Positions 10,051-19,208 of a stretch of 64,000 nt of DNA are shown piece after piece (within the stretch, counting starts at the first letter, position 1; each line of letters begins with the position of its first letter). The notes below the pieces were generated by a model. That model was not told the origin of the DNA. It did not search any database and saw only the letters and a list, made by a program, of their open reading frames with translations. The stretch comes from Pirellulales bacterium. Lineage in GTDB: Bacteria; Planctomycetota; Planctomycetia; Pirellulales; JAEUIK01. Both the position numbers and the translations under genes were made by a program. Where the stretch lies: the NCBI GenBank assembly GCA_019694455.1, contig JAIBBY010000011.1, positions 37,761-101,760 of the forward strand, given 5' to 3'.

Positions 10051-10092
10051 CTCGACGCGACGGGCCACCGGCTCGCCGCGTCGAGCTTTTTT
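10051..10092 (+). terminator. Terminator after the exported hypothetical gene
   Basis: Nine-base stem 10051-10059 with 10077-10085, followed by C and six T (10086-10092). It lies 45 bases past the stop and before the convergent small gene at 10116. Confidence 0.8.
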
Positions 10093-10115
10093 ATGATGTA
10101 CCGGCGTCGCCAGCG

Positions 10116-10358
10116 CTAACCGCGCTTGCCGCGCTGCCAGCGTGCGATAAACGCCACGCCGGCCAGCAATCCCGCCCCCAAGGCAACGTCGGCCCAATGG
10201 GTCTCGCGACAACCGACGCAATCGATCACGGGCGGCGGAGCATTTGCATCGCTGCCGTGAGATTCGTTACCGGCTAAAGACATGAACAGGCACATCGCCA
10301 CCGCTAGGGCAAGCGGCCATGTTCGAATTTGCTTCGATTGCCGGCGAGTGATTCGCAT
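10116..10358 (-). CDS. Small hypothetical membrane protein
   Basis: A possible 80-residue protein starting at 10358. Residues about 13-32 look like a signal peptide or membrane helix (TWPLALAVAMCLFMSLAG), the middle has a CVGC pair, and a second hydrophobic helix (WADVALGAGLLAGVAFIA) precedes a basic tail. The CxxC between two helices may bind a metal or form a disulfide. The binding site (TGAGG) is close to the ATG. The call rests on this topology and on its convergent position after a terminator; I do not recognise a family. Confidence 0.5.
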   Translation of the reverse strand: MRITRRQSKQIRTWPLALAVAMCLFMSLAGNESHGSDANAPPPVIDCVGCRETHWADVALGAGLLAGVAFIARWQRGKRG

Positions 10359-10530
10359 GACCTCAGTATACGCGGGCCGCCTACCGCTGAGAGCGCAGCC
10401 CCCTGGGCCGATTCCGCCCCCTCCCCTGCCCCGGTCCACCCCATTACAATGCCGAAACCCGCCACGCATAGGCGGTTAAGACGGATAGCCCCATTCGCAA
10501 TCACCTTGCCATATGAAGGAGCGCATCACA

Positions 10531-11004
10531 ATGCACACAATTTGGAAACGTTGGACCCTGGCGGCCGGTTTGTCTCTCACTGCCACTCTCTGGCTGGGCG
10601 GCTGCGCCAAGTCGGAAACGGGCGAACTGGCCCAGGCCGAGCCCGAAGAGGCGGCCCACGATCATGAGCACGGGCACGATCACGAGGGACACGACGAACA
10701 CGCTCACGACGATCCCAAAGTGAAAGAGGCGCTGGCCCTGCTCACGCCCGATGAAATGAAGCTGGCCGAAGCGCAAGGCATGCACTGCATCGTCGCTGGT
10801 GAGCCGCTTGGCTCGATGGGCAAGCCGGTCCTGGTCAAGGATGTCGAAGGCCAAGATTACCTGATCTGCTGCGAGGGATGCGAGGAAACGCTGCGCAAAG
10901 ATCCGGCCAAATACGCCGAAAAGCTGGCCAACCTCAAGAAAGAAGAACATCACGAAGAGCCGGCTGCCGAAGCGGCCCCCGCCGAGGGCGAGCCCCAGAG
11001 CTAG
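10531..11004 (+). CDS. His-rich lipoprotein with YHS/TRASH-like metal-binding domain
   Basis: The 157-residue product starts at 10531, with AAGGAG at 10516-10521 nine bases upstream (an ATG at 10513 is in frame but precedes the binding site). The signal ends in the lipobox LGGC (Cys25), so the mature protein is lipid-anchored. Residues 43-59 hold eight His among Asp and Glu. Residues about 86-130 resemble a YHS/TRASH metal domain: a Cys in HCIVAGEPLG, then GKPV, YLICCEGCEETL and DPAKY. A role in binding copper, nickel or another heavy metal at the membrane is inferred. It is a single-gene unit with its own terminator. Confidence 0.8.
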   Translation: MHTIWKRWTLAAGLSLTATLWLGGCAKSETGELAQAEPEEAAHDHEHGHDHEGHDEHAHDDPKVKEALALLTPDEMKLAEAQGMHCIVAGEPLGSMGKPVLVKDVEGQDYLICCEGCEETLRKDPAKYAEKLANLKKEEHHEEPAAEAAPAEGEPQS

Positions 11005-11038
11005 CAAGTCCGTTCGAATTCATTCCGGCGCATAGCGC

Positions 11039-11078
11039 AGGGCGATTGCCCCCCACCCGTGGGGCAGTCGCCCTTATT
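11039..11078 (+). terminator. Rho-independent terminator after the lipoprotein gene
   Basis: A 14-base stem (11039-11052 with 11061-11074, one G-T pair), an 8-base loop and a short T-rich tail. It is 34 bases past the stop. Confidence 0.85.
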
Positions 11079-11226
11079 TATTGTGGCGCGTTGAGGCCGG
11101 CCATCGGCGCCGCTGCGCTCGCTGTGAACCGGATAAAGGCCCCGCTAGCATTCTGCCGCAAACAGCGAACTCGGTTTGTCCCCTTTTCGCCCCGCTCTGC
11201 CAAGTCGTTGGGCAGCGATAGTTTGT

Positions 11227-11256
11227 TTGGCGCTGCCCAGAGCACGCCCTTATAAT
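11227..11256 (+). promoter_or_regulatory. Probable promoter of the amidohydrolase gene
   Basis: A perfect TATAAT at 11251-11256 and TTGGCG at 11227-11232 with an 18-base spacer. It implies a leader of about 114 bases before the ATG at 11377. Confidence 0.5.
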
Positions 11257-11376
11257 TGCCAGCGCCAGACAATCGCCGCGCGGGCGCGCCGTTGCGGTGG
11301 GTTGCTAATAACGTTCTCGTCGCATCCTTTCGCCGGTGCGCTCAACGCTCGACAACCAACAAGGAGCTTGGCTTCC

Positions 11377-12930
11377 ATGTGGATTCCCAAATGGGTTCGT
11401 GACCGCAAGAAGGGGGTTGATTCCCCCATGCCGACGCAGGTGGTCTCCAACGAGGAGTTCATTCCGCGCCCGCAATCCAAAAAACTGAAACAGGTCGAAC
11501 GACTGATCGTCGAAATGGGCGAAAACAACGCCAAGCGCCTCGGCATGGATCGCCGGCAATACATGGCCTCCAGCATGGGACTGGCCACCGCCTTCCTCGC
11601 CAGCAACAAGGTGTTTGGCAATTACTGGGATGTCGACGAGGCCGAAACGGTCGAACTCGGCGCCTACGAAGACAAATGGCCCAAAAGCGACTACTTCATC
11701 ATCGACGTGCAGTCCCACTTCACCAACGGCTTTGCCCTTAACTTCCGCAGCATGTCGATCTTCAAGAACCAAGAGTTCGTGAAGAACATGGGCTTCAAGA
11801 TTTCCGACAAGCCCGAGGAGTACGCATTCCCCAACTTCGTCAAGGAGATGTTCTTCGATAGCGAGACCGCGCTACTGATCATCTCCGGTGTGCCCGGCGC
11901 CGAAAAGCACTTCGACCGCAAAGGCAATCGCATCGAAGGGCCGGCGTTCGATCCGCAAGTCACGCGGGCCCGCGGCGGCGGCGTCCTGCCAAGCTGGCTC
12001 ATGTCGATGCGCAAGCGCGACATCAACGAAATGGCCGGCAGCCAGCGGGCGCTCTGCCAAGGCAACTGCGCTCCCAATCACTATTGGGACAAAAAGACCA
12101 ACACGCAGGACAAGACCGCGCTGTTCGAGCAAATGGAGCGCGAGGTCAAAGATTACGGCATCGACTCGTGGAAGTGGTACTGCCATACCACCAGCCGCGA
12201 AGGTTCGGGCGACGGCTTCCGCATGGACGACGAGAAGATCAGCTATCCCTTCTACGAAAAGTCGAAGGAGCTAGGCATCAAGACCGTCAGCGTCCACAAG
12301 GGCTTTTCGTATCAGTCGAAAACGCTCGGCCACTACGCCAATCCGGCCGATGTCGAGAAAGCCGCGCTCGACCACCCCGATATGAAGTTTGTCATTTACC
12401 ACTCGGCCATGCAGCACGCGCCGGCCGAGCCAGGCTTTGACAAGGCCTACGATCCCACCACAGGCGACTTTGCCTGGCACGATGTGCTCATGAAGATCAA
12501 AGAGCGCAATCCCAAGCTCGACAATGTCTACCCCGAAATTGGCTCCTCGTTCGGGTCGCTGGCGGTCGACAACCCCGAAGTCTGCCAGCACCTGATCGGC
12601 AAGAACGTGAAGAACTACGGCGCCGACCATGTGATCTGGGGAACCGACTGCCTCTGGTGGGGCTCGCCGCAGTGGGTGATCGACGCCTTCAAACGCTTCC
12701 AGATTACCGACGAAATGTGCGACAAGTTCGGTTACTCCAAGCTAACCAAAGAGGACAAGGCCAAGATCTTTGGCCAGAACGCCGCCAAAATCTATGGCAT
12801 CGACATCGAGGCGCAGCGCAAGAACCTGCCCAAGGATGGCCTCAGCAAGCTGCAAGCCATGTACAACGCCAATGGCGGTCTGCGCGAGAACGCCGCCTAC
12901 GGCTGGGTCCGCGACGACACCAACGCGTAA
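11377..12930 (+). CDS. Amidohydrolase-2 family metal-dependent hydrolase
   Basis: A 517-residue protein; the start at 11377 has AAGGAG at 11361-11366. It belongs to the amidohydrolase-related TIM-barrel family (PF04909 type), as shown by the strand [22 protein letters not shown] and the C-terminal [20 protein letters not shown], where the Asp of WGTD is the usual metal or proton-transfer residue. Family members decarboxylate or hydrolyse small aromatic or cyclic compounds; the substrate here is unknown. Residues 58-80 ([19 protein letters not shown]) look like a twin-arginine signal, but unusually far from the start, so localisation is uncertain. It has its own promoter and terminator. Confidence 0.85.
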   Translation: MWIPKWVRDRKKGVDSPMPTQVVSNEEFIPRPQSKKLKQVERLIVEMGENNAKRLGMDRRQYMASSMGLATAFLASNKVFGNYWDVDEAETVELGAYEDKWPKSDYFIIDVQSHFTNGFALNFRSMSIFKNQEFVKNMGFKISDKPEEYAFPNFVKEMFFDSETALLIISGVPGAEKHFDRKGNRIEGPAFDPQVTRARGGGVLPSWLMSMRKRDINEMAGSQRALCQGNCAPNHYWDKKTNTQDKTALFEQMEREVKDYGIDSWKWYCHTTSREGSGDGFRMDDEKISYPFYEKSKELGIKTVSVHKGFSYQSKTLGHYANPADVEKAALDHPDMKFVIYHSAMQHAPAEPGFDKAYDPTTGDFAWHDVLMKIKERNPKLDNVYPEIGSSFGSLAVDNPEVCQHLIGKNVKNYGADHVIWGTDCLWWGSPQWVIDAFKRFQITDEMCDKFGYSKLTKEDKAKIFGQNAAKIYGIDIEAQRKNLPKDGLSKLQAMYNANGGLRENAAYGWVRDDTNA

Positions 12931-12971
12931 CGCCCACGGCGACAATTCGCTGAACAGTAAAACGCCAACTC

Positions 12972-13003
12972 ACGCCCACGGGTATTACCCGTGGGCGTTT
13001 TTC
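12972..13003 (+). terminator. Rho-independent terminator after the amidohydrolase
   Basis: A 12-base perfect stem (12972-12983 with 12987-12998), a 3-base loop and a T run. It is 41 bases past the stop codon. Confidence 0.92.
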
Positions 13004-13100
13004 GTTAACGCAAGTAAGCATTGGCACAATTCCTTGCCCGCGTTTTGTGCGCGCCCGTGATACAATGCGCGCCGAGCACTTGGCCCCGAGCAAGCTTGTC

Positions 13101-14135
13101 ATGCGCAACTGGCTTCGCCGCACCATCTTGATCGCCTTCGCCGCGCTGGGCCTATTGGCGCTGGCGACGGCGCTCTCCCCCTCGCGCCAAGTTACGCTCA
13201 CCGCCGCTGAGACGACGCCAACCAAGGAGCCCGTGCATCTCGATCCGGCGGCCTGGGGCGCCGATCATGTCGGCCAGGAACTGCCAGAGTTTGTCGACAG
13301 CGGCGAATGTCTGTTCTGCCATCGCAACGACATCGGCCCCACCTGGGAGAAAAACCCCCACTCGCAATCGATCAAAGACGCCCGCCCCGAAATGCCCGCC
13401 ATGCGGGCCTTGGCCGATGATCCCGTCACGCGCGCTGTCGCCGCCGAGGCGCAAATGACGCTTGGCGGCCGGCACGCCACATCATTTCTGCGCCGCGGCG
13501 CGGAGTTTGGCGCCTTCGATCTGCTGGCGGCCCACGCCACGCCGGCCGGCGGCTCGCGCTGGCGCCTGCATGCCGCCAGCGCCGAGTGGGACACCACGCG
13601 GTTTGCCCAAGGCTGCGTCGGCTGTCACTGCACCGCGGTCGAGCCCGACACGCACGCGTTTCTTGTGGCGTCGATCGATTGCTACGCCTGCCACGGCGCG
13701 GCGCCGCTGGAACACTCCACCGACACCAAGCTGATGCCCCTTTCCCACGCGCGGCACGACGCGCCGCGCGTGGTGACATCGATCTGCGCGCAGTGCCACA
13801 TTCGCTTCGGCAAGTCCAAGTCGTCTGGCCTCCCCTACCCCAACAACTTCGTCGCCGACGACAACCTGTTCAAAGATTTCCAGTTCGACTGGTCGCTCGC
13901 CGACGATCCGCGGGTCAACCCCGGCGATCGGCATGTGCTCGACAACATCCGGCAAGTGGCCCTGTTGGGCAATGAACAGTTCACCTGCCTTTCGTGCCAC
14001 GACGTGCATCGCGGCACAAGCATCAAACACCGCGATCTGCCAGATGTGGCGTATTGTGCCCACTGCCACGAACCAGGAAAATCCAAGAAAGAGCACATCA
14101 AGTACGAAGTCCGTAGTAGCCTCTGCGGCTATTGA
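13101..14135 (+). CDS. Exported hexaheme c-type cytochrome
   Basis: A 344-residue protein with an N-terminal hydrophobic segment (residues about 6-25) that acts as signal or anchor. Six CxxCH heme sites are visible, starting at residues 70, 172, 194, 229, 296 and 319, so it is probably a periplasmic multiheme electron carrier or reductase. The spacing of the last five resembles the NrfB/cytochrome c554 type, but I cannot assign a subfamily. The start is uncertain: 13101 lacks a clear binding site, and ATG 13065 and GTG 13047 are in frame; a TACAAT at 13061-13066 would favour the later start. The PfpI-like gene begins 40 bases downstream. Confidence 0.85.
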   Translation: MRNWLRRTILIAFAALGLLALATALSPSRQVTLTAAETTPTKEPVHLDPAAWGADHVGQELPEFVDSGECLFCHRNDIGPTWEKNPHSQSIKDARPEMPAMRALADDPVTRAVAAEAQMTLGGRHATSFLRRGAEFGAFDLLAAHATPAGGSRWRLHAASAEWDTTRFAQGCVGCHCTAVEPDTHAFLVASIDCYACHGAAPLEHSTDTKLMPLSHARHDAPRVVTSICAQCHIRFGKSKSSGLPYPNNFVADDNLFKDFQFDWSLADDPRVNPGDRHVLDNIRQVALLGNEQFTCLSCHDVHRGTSIKHRDLPDVAYCAHCHEPGKSKKEHIKYEVRSSLCGY

Positions 14136-14175
14136 AACCCATCACATCTCCAGCCCCTTGTCTGGGAACACCATC

Positions 14176-14904
14176 ATGTTTGCCTGCGCCCGCCGCTCAA
14201 TCGCCTTGTATTGCCTCGCCCTCTGCGTCTTGCTGTCAAGCGCGGTGCGCGCCGACGACCCTCAACCCCAGGCGCAGCCCGCCAAGCCCGCGGACAAGGG
14301 TTCGCGCACGCTCGGCATTGTGCTGTATCAAGGCTTTGAACTGTTGGACGTGTGCGGGCCGGCCGAGATGTTCGGCAACGTGGGCGGGCCCCTCAAACTG
14401 GTCATGGTGGCGCAGCACGCCGGCGATGTGAAAAGCTCGCAAGGCCCTTCCATGAAGGCCGAATTTGGCTTCGACGATTGCCCGCCGCTCGACATCATCC
14501 TGGTGCCGGGCGGGTTCGGCACCCTCCGCGAACTCAATAACGAGGCCTTCCTCAACTGGCTTCGCGAGCGCGCCAAAACCGCCGAGATCGTGACCAGCGT
14601 CTGCACCGGTTCGGCCATCTTGGCCAAGGCCGGGCTGCTCGATGGCCACCGCGCCACCTCGAACAAAGTCTATTTTCAAGGCGCGGTGAAGCAGGGGCCG
14701 AAGGTCAACTGGGTCAAGGAGGCCCGCTGGGTCGACGACGGCGACCGCGTGACCAGCAGCGGCGTCAGCGCCGGGATCGACATGGCGCTGCACCTGATCG
14801 CCCGGCTCTATGGCGAGCCAATCGCCGAGCAGATCGCCGCCAGCACGGAGTACGTATGGAACCGCGATCCCAGCGACGACCCGTTCGTTAAATTCGCCAA
14901 ATAG
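14176..14904 (+). CDS. Exported DJ-1/PfpI family protein
   Basis: A 242-residue member of the DJ-1/PfpI superfamily, closest by motif to the isocyanide-hydratase/AraC-N-domain-like branch: GIVLYQGFELLDVCGPAEMF, DIILVPGGFGT and the nucleophile elbow SVCTGSAILAKAGLLDG with Cys143. Most relatives are cytoplasmic; this one carries a signal peptide (ALYCLALCVLLSSAVRA). The reaction is unknown (isonitrile hydration, glyoxalase or chaperone activities are known in relatives). It lies 40 bases after the hexaheme cytochrome, likely in one operon, which hints at a periplasmic oxidative or detoxification role. Confidence 0.88.
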   Translation: MFACARRSIALYCLALCVLLSSAVRADDPQPQAQPAKPADKGSRTLGIVLYQGFELLDVCGPAEMFGNVGGPLKLVMVAQHAGDVKSSQGPSMKAEFGFDDCPPLDIILVPGGFGTLRELNNEAFLNWLRERAKTAEIVTSVCTGSAILAKAGLLDGHRATSNKVYFQGAVKQGPKVNWVKEARWVDDGDRVTSSGVSAGIDMALHLIARLYGEPIAEQIAASTEYVWNRDPSDDPFVKFAK

Positions 14905-15058
14905 GCCGCTTCGCCATTTCACCTACATCATGTGCGGCGCATTTCACTTGCCGCCGCGCGCCGCGTCAAATAAGCTCATTTCACGGTCATTTTTGCTGCA
15001 ATTCACCCCCAGGGGCAAACCCGTGGGCAGGCATTGTACTTTCGCCGAGCCGAATCGC

Positions 15059-16414
15059 ATGGCGGCTTCGATTCGCGCCGCCGCCACGCTGCTGCTCGCG
15101 GCGATGCTGTGGTCCCCTGCCCACGCGGCGCACTTTGAGGGCCTCGGCTTTTTGCCCGACGGCACAACCAGCAACGCCTGGGATGTGTCGGCCGACGGTT
15201 CGGTAATCGTGGGGGGAGAAACATATACCATACCGATGCCTGGCACACGACCGTTCATCTGGACGTCATCGACCGGCATGTTCACTCCGCAAACAACGGC
15301 GCCACTAACCGGCACGGGCGTGTACACGGCCGTTTCCGCCGACGGCAATTCCGCCGTGGGATACGATGGCGCCTTTCTGCACTCGGCGGCCGAGACGGCT
15401 AGGCCTGTGCGCTGGTCGCGATTGAACGGCACGGAGGCCATTGCCACCGATCTCAACATATCTCAAGGTGCCGCTTTCGCGATTTCGGCGAATGGTAGCC
15501 GTGCGTTCGTAGACGTCATCCCATTTTTTGGCGGAATGCCCCATCCCTACTTGTGGTCCGAGAGCCAGGGATCAGTTTCCATTGAACCGAGTCCAGAAGT
15601 TCACGCCGGCAGATTGGGTCCCTTCGACATGTCTGCCGATGGCACGCGCGTGGTCACCACTGACCTGCTAGACGGAACGTATGGCGCCATCATGTGGACC
15701 GAGGGCGCCGGATTCACCTCGTTGGGATTTGACAATCCTACTCGCATAACTCCAGACGGTTCGATCGTGGTTGGATGGGATTCTCAAGTCGGAAGCCCTC
15801 CGCTTGCGGTGCGCTGGACGGAATCGAGCGGAATCGAACCGCTTGGCGTAGCGCCCGGCCACACCGGTAGCATCGCCAAGGGTGTGTCCGCAGACGCCCA
15901 ACGCATCGTTGGTAATGGGACGGCAAATTTCGTGGATCCCTCCGACGAATGCTTCATCTGGGACCCGCTCAACGGCATCCGCGACCTGAATCAGGTGCTC
16001 ACCCAGCACTACGGCCTGGCCGATCAACTCGCCGGCTGGTCCGGCAAGTGGGTCAACGCCCTCTCCGATGATGGCCGCACGATCGTCGGCTGGGGGACCG
16101 ACCCCAACGACCACACGCAGGCCTTCCGCATCGTGCTCAACGCCACTGGCGACGCCAACGACGATGGCCTGATCGACGGCGCCGACTACACCCTCTGGGC
16201 CGATCACTTTCAGCAAGCCAACCCGCTGGTGGCGCAGGGCGACTTCAACACCGATGGCAAGGTCGATGGCGCCGACTACACGCTGTGGGCAGACCACTAT
16301 CAACCCGCCGCCAGCGCGGCCCTGCCCGTCCCCGAGCCAACCGCCTGGGCTCTGGCATTGGTGGGCGCTGCCTCGGCAATGCTGCTCTATTGGCGCGCTG
16401 GCCGTCGTGTGTGA
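15059..16414 (+). CDS. HAF-repeat extracellular protein with dockerin-like repeats and PEP-CTERM anchor
   Basis: A 451-residue secreted protein. After a signal peptide (AAATLLLAAMLWSPAHA) come HAF-type beta-propeller-like repeats of about 45 residues (AWDVSADGSVIVGG, YTAVSADGNSAVGY, AFAISANGSRAF, PDGSIVVGWD, AKGVSADAQRIVGN, VNALSDDGRTIVGW). Near the C-terminus are two dockerin-like calcium loops (DANDDGLIDGADYTLWADH and DFNTDGKVDGADYTLWADH), then VPEPTAWALALVGAASAML and a basic end, a PEP-CTERM signal. The combination is typical of planctomycetes. The binding site before 15059 is weak, so the start rests on the signal peptide. Confidence 0.88.
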   Translation: MAASIRAAATLLLAAMLWSPAHAAHFEGLGFLPDGTTSNAWDVSADGSVIVGGETYTIPMPGTRPFIWTSSTGMFTPQTTAPLTGTGVYTAVSADGNSAVGYDGAFLHSAAETARPVRWSRLNGTEAIATDLNISQGAAFAISANGSRAFVDVIPFFGGMPHPYLWSESQGSVSIEPSPEVHAGRLGPFDMSADGTRVVTTDLLDGTYGAIMWTEGAGFTSLGFDNPTRITPDGSIVVGWDSQVGSPPLAVRWTESSGIEPLGVAPGHTGSIAKGVSADAQRIVGNGTANFVDPSDECFIWDPLNGIRDLNQVLTQHYGLADQLAGWSGKWVNALSDDGRTIVGWGTDPNDHTQAFRIVLNATGDANDDGLIDGADYTLWADHFQQANPLVAQGDFNTDGKVDGADYTLWADHYQPAASAALPVPEPTAWALALVGAASAMLLYWRAGRRV

Positions 16415-16537
16415 AGCGCCGGCTGGCCGATGGACTGTCGGCGGCAATCAGCGCGACAAAAAAGGCGCCAAGACAAGCGCCGCAACTCGTGGGCTGCGGT
16501 GTGCTCGTCCTGACGCCTTGCGCGTGATGCGCGCCGG

Positions 16538-18043
16538 TTACTCGGGCAAGCGATCTTGCGTCACTTGCGGGTAGTCTCCGGTGCAGGCCTCCATGAACGC
16601 CACCAAGTCCTGCTTCTCCTGATCGGTAAGGTTCAGCGGCTTGATGCGTTCGTTCAGCCAATCGTTCTTGTGGCCACCCTTGTTGTACCACTCCACCACT
16701 TCGGCCAGCGTTTTTTGCGTGCCGTCGTGCATATAGGGAGCCGAAAGGGCCACGTTGCGGATGGTCGGCGTCTTGAAAGCGCCTTTGTCCTTTTCTTCCT
16801 TGGTAATGACATAGCGCCCCAAATCGGGTTCCGGTTTGTCCATGCCGACGCCAATGTTGTAGTACAACTCATCGGTCAAATTCGGACCGACATGGCAGGC
16901 CGAGCAGTTCCCCTTCTGCGTGAAGTAAATCTCTCGGCCGCGGATCGCGCTCTCCGACATGGGATGCGCGTCGGACGCCGCCTTGGCCTTCTCGTACAAG
17001 ACATAAGTGTCGGGGTCATCCTCTTTCATCGCTTCGAGATCGGCGGTCAAGAACGGGCGCAGTTCTTCGTAGTAGTCGAACGGCGAAGGCCCGGTGACGA
17101 TGCTGCGCTCAAACGACGCGATCGCCTCGGCGACCCGCTCGATGTTCAGCTCACCAAAGATCTTATCGAACTGCAACTTGTAGCCTTCGATCTCGCCCAG
17201 CGCCTTGACGCAAGCATCATGCGTGTTGGCCATTTCAATCGGATTGGCGATCGGCCCCTTGGCTTGCTCTTCGAGCGTCGCCGCGCGCCCGTCCCAAAAC
17301 TGCAAGTCGCTCAAAATGCGGTTGTAGCTGACTGGGCTGTTGCGCCCACCTTGTTGCCCGTCGACGCCGATGCCGAACTGCGTGTGCCGCGCGTACCCTT
17401 CGTCGGGACTGTGACACGACGCGCAACTGATGGTGCCGTCGCGCGACAGGCGCGGATCGAAGTAAAGTTGCCGCCCCAACTCGATCTTGGCGCGGGTCAG
17501 CGGATTCTTGTCGATTCCCTTGATCGCCCCCTGTCCCTTGTTGAGCCCCAGCGGCAAGATCGGATCGAGCGCGACATGATTCTCTGGTTTGTCGAGCCAA
17601 GCCTTGATCTCTTCAACCTTGAGCGCGCCATCCCCCGGTATGCCGGCGGTCAACGATGGATCGCCGAGTGTCACCTTCTCGGTCTCAAGCGCCACCGGTT
17701 TAGCGAGCGATGGACCATCGGCGGACTCCGCAGCCTCGGCCGGCGCGGCGGGCGTCTCGGGCATCGGCTCCGCGGGCATCGGTTGTTCAGTGGCCGCTGC
17801 GGCTTTAACTGGCGCGGCGGGCTCAGCGGTAGTTTCCGCCGGCTCCGCTGGCATGGATTCTTCTGCGGTCGCCACGGGCTCAGACGACGGTTCCGGAAGA
17901 TTTCGCGCCTCGGCGGCCGAGTTCACATTGCTCGCTTTCGCCGGCGCGGGGGGAGTCTCGCCCGGCTTCTTGCAGCCGACCACGCCAAAGCCGCACATCG
18001 CGGCCAGAAACAACAGACTTTGAAATCGAAGTGTGCGTCGCAT
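16538..18043 (-). CDS. Diheme cytochrome c peroxidase/MauG family lipoprotein
   Basis: A 501-residue protein that would reduce hydrogen peroxide or oxidise a partner with two c hemes in the periplasm. The start at 18043 has AAGGAA upstream (spacing 6). The signal ends in VVGC (Cys24), so it is lipid-anchored. Residues about 25-115 are a Pro/Ala/Glu-rich linker. The catalytic part has ELGRQLYFDPRLSRDGTISCASCH (heme 1, Cys207), GRNSPVSYNR, FWDGRAATLEEQA and CSACH (heme 2, Cys380), then FKTPTIRNVALSAPYMHDG. These are standard CcpA/MauG motifs. It is monocistronic and divergent from the epimerase gene. Confidence 0.93.
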   Translation of the reverse strand: MRRTLRFQSLLFLAAMCGFGVVGCKKPGETPPAPAKASNVNSAAEARNLPEPSSEPVATAEESMPAEPAETTAEPAAPVKAAAATEQPMPAEPMPETPAAPAEAAESADGPSLAKPVALETEKVTLGDPSLTAGIPGDGALKVEEIKAWLDKPENHVALDPILPLGLNKGQGAIKGIDKNPLTRAKIELGRQLYFDPRLSRDGTISCASCHSPDEGYARHTQFGIGVDGQQGGRNSPVSYNRILSDLQFWDGRAATLEEQAKGPIANPIEMANTHDACVKALGEIEGYKLQFDKIFGELNIERVAEAIASFERSIVTGPSPFDYYEELRPFLTADLEAMKEDDPDTYVLYEKAKAASDAHPMSESAIRGREIYFTQKGNCSACHVGPNLTDELYYNIGVGMDKPEPDLGRYVITKEEKDKGAFKTPTIRNVALSAPYMHDGTQKTLAEVVEWYNKGGHKNDWLNERIKPLNLTDQEKQDLVAFMEACTGDYPQVTQDRLPE

Positions 18044-18212
18044 GGATGTTCCTTGCACGGCGAGTTTGCGGAGTGAATCCGGGGTCGACAGTCTGGCGCC
18101 GCAACAATGCGGCAGGCGCCCGTCGATCGGCAGAATACGCCAGCAGCGTACCGAAAAATTGGGCGACTAAGAATATATCAATAATTATTATCACTTCAAA
18201 GCGCGCTGCGCG

Positions 18213-18240
18213 TTGACACGCTATGGTCCCTCCCTAGACT
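18213..18240 (+). promoter_or_regulatory. Probable promoter of the TIGR01777 epimerase gene
   Basis: A perfect TTGACA at 18213-18218, a 16-base spacer and TAGACT at 18235-18240. It is 49 bases before the ATG at 18289 and downstream of an unusually AT-rich patch at about 18170-18200. Confidence 0.5.
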
Positions 18241-18288
18241 TGCGCGAGAGACGCCCGCGCAGCCACGCCATTCCGTTGGGAGCGAATC

Positions 18289-19185
18289 ATGCGAGCACTC
18301 GTCACCGGCGCCACGGGATTCATCGGCTCCCGGTTGGCGGCCACGCTCGATCGACCTGTCGTGCTCAGTCGCGATCCGGCGCGGGCAAAAAAATCGCTCG
18401 GCGATGTGGAAGCCTATGCCTGGTCCGCCGAGCGAGAGCCTGCGCCGGTGGCCGCGTTCGACGGAGTCGATGTCGTCTTTCATCTGGCGGGCGACCCCGT
18501 GGCGGATGGACGCTGGACCCCCGAAAAGAAGCGGGCCATCCGCGACAGCCGCCATCTAGGAACCAAGAATCTCGTTGACGGGATGAAGCAGGCAAAAAGT
18601 GGCGCGGTGCTCGTCAGCGCGTCGGCGGTGGGTTACTACGGCAATCGCGGCGACGAAGTGCTATACGAAGACGCGCTACCGGCCGACGACTTTCTGGCGA
18701 TCGTCTGCCGCGAATGGGAAGCCGCCGCTCAAGAGGCCGAAGCGATCGGCGCGCGCGTCGCCATCGCGCGCATCGGCATTGTGCTCGGTCGTGGAGGAGG
18801 CGCGCTTGAGAAAATGCTGCCTCTCTTTAAGCTGGGGCTAGGAGGACGACTCGCCACCGGCCGGCAGTGGATGCCGTGGGTGCATGTCGACGATGTGGTC
18901 GGCATGCTGCGCCTCGCGGCCACGCGCGCGACTTTAAGCGGCCCTTTCAATGCGGTGTCGCCCAATCCACTGACCAATCGCGAATTCACCACAGCGTTGG
19001 CCAGCGCCGTGCATCGCCCGGCCATCCTGCCGGCGCCGGAGTTTGGATTGCGACTGATGATCGGCGAGTTCGCCGAAATCCTGCTGGCCTCGCAGCGAGC
19101 CATGCCCGGCGTGATGCAGGCCGCCGGCTACGAGTTTCTATTCCCGCAGCCGCGCGAGGCGCTGCAAGACGCCGTGCGCCATTGA
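18289..19185 (+). CDS. TIGR01777 family NAD-dependent epimerase
   Basis: A 298-residue extended short-chain dehydrogenase/reductase relative of E. coli YfcH. The Rossmann motif is TGATGFIGS at the N-terminus; VFHLAGDPVADGRW, SASAVGYYG, the GGRLATGRQWMPWVHVDD segment and the terminal PFNAVSPNPLTN and MPGVMQAAGYEFLFP match the TIGR01777 pattern, and length is normal. GGGAG precedes the ATG by 6 bases. The biochemical role of this family is not well defined; NAD(P) binding is expected. It converges on the SRPBCC gene with only 23 bases between the stops. Confidence 0.92.
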   Translation: MRALVTGATGFIGSRLAATLDRPVVLSRDPARAKKSLGDVEAYAWSAEREPAPVAAFDGVDVVFHLAGDPVADGRWTPEKKRAIRDSRHLGTKNLVDGMKQAKSGAVLVSASAVGYYGNRGDEVLYEDALPADDFLAIVCREWEAAAQEAEAIGARVAIARIGIVLGRGGGALEKMLPLFKLGLGGRLATGRQWMPWVHVDDVVGMLRLAATRATLSGPFNAVSPNPLTNREFTTALASAVHRPAILPAPEFGLRLMIGEFAEILLASQRAMPGVMQAAGYEFLFPQPREALQDAVRH

Positions 19186-19208
19186 CCGCGCCGCGCGAGC
19201 CATTCCTG

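Noticed and set aside
16556..18076. 506-codon open frame on the plus strand over the peroxidase gene
   Set aside because: Antisense to a clear diheme peroxidase; Arg/Gly-rich without any motif.
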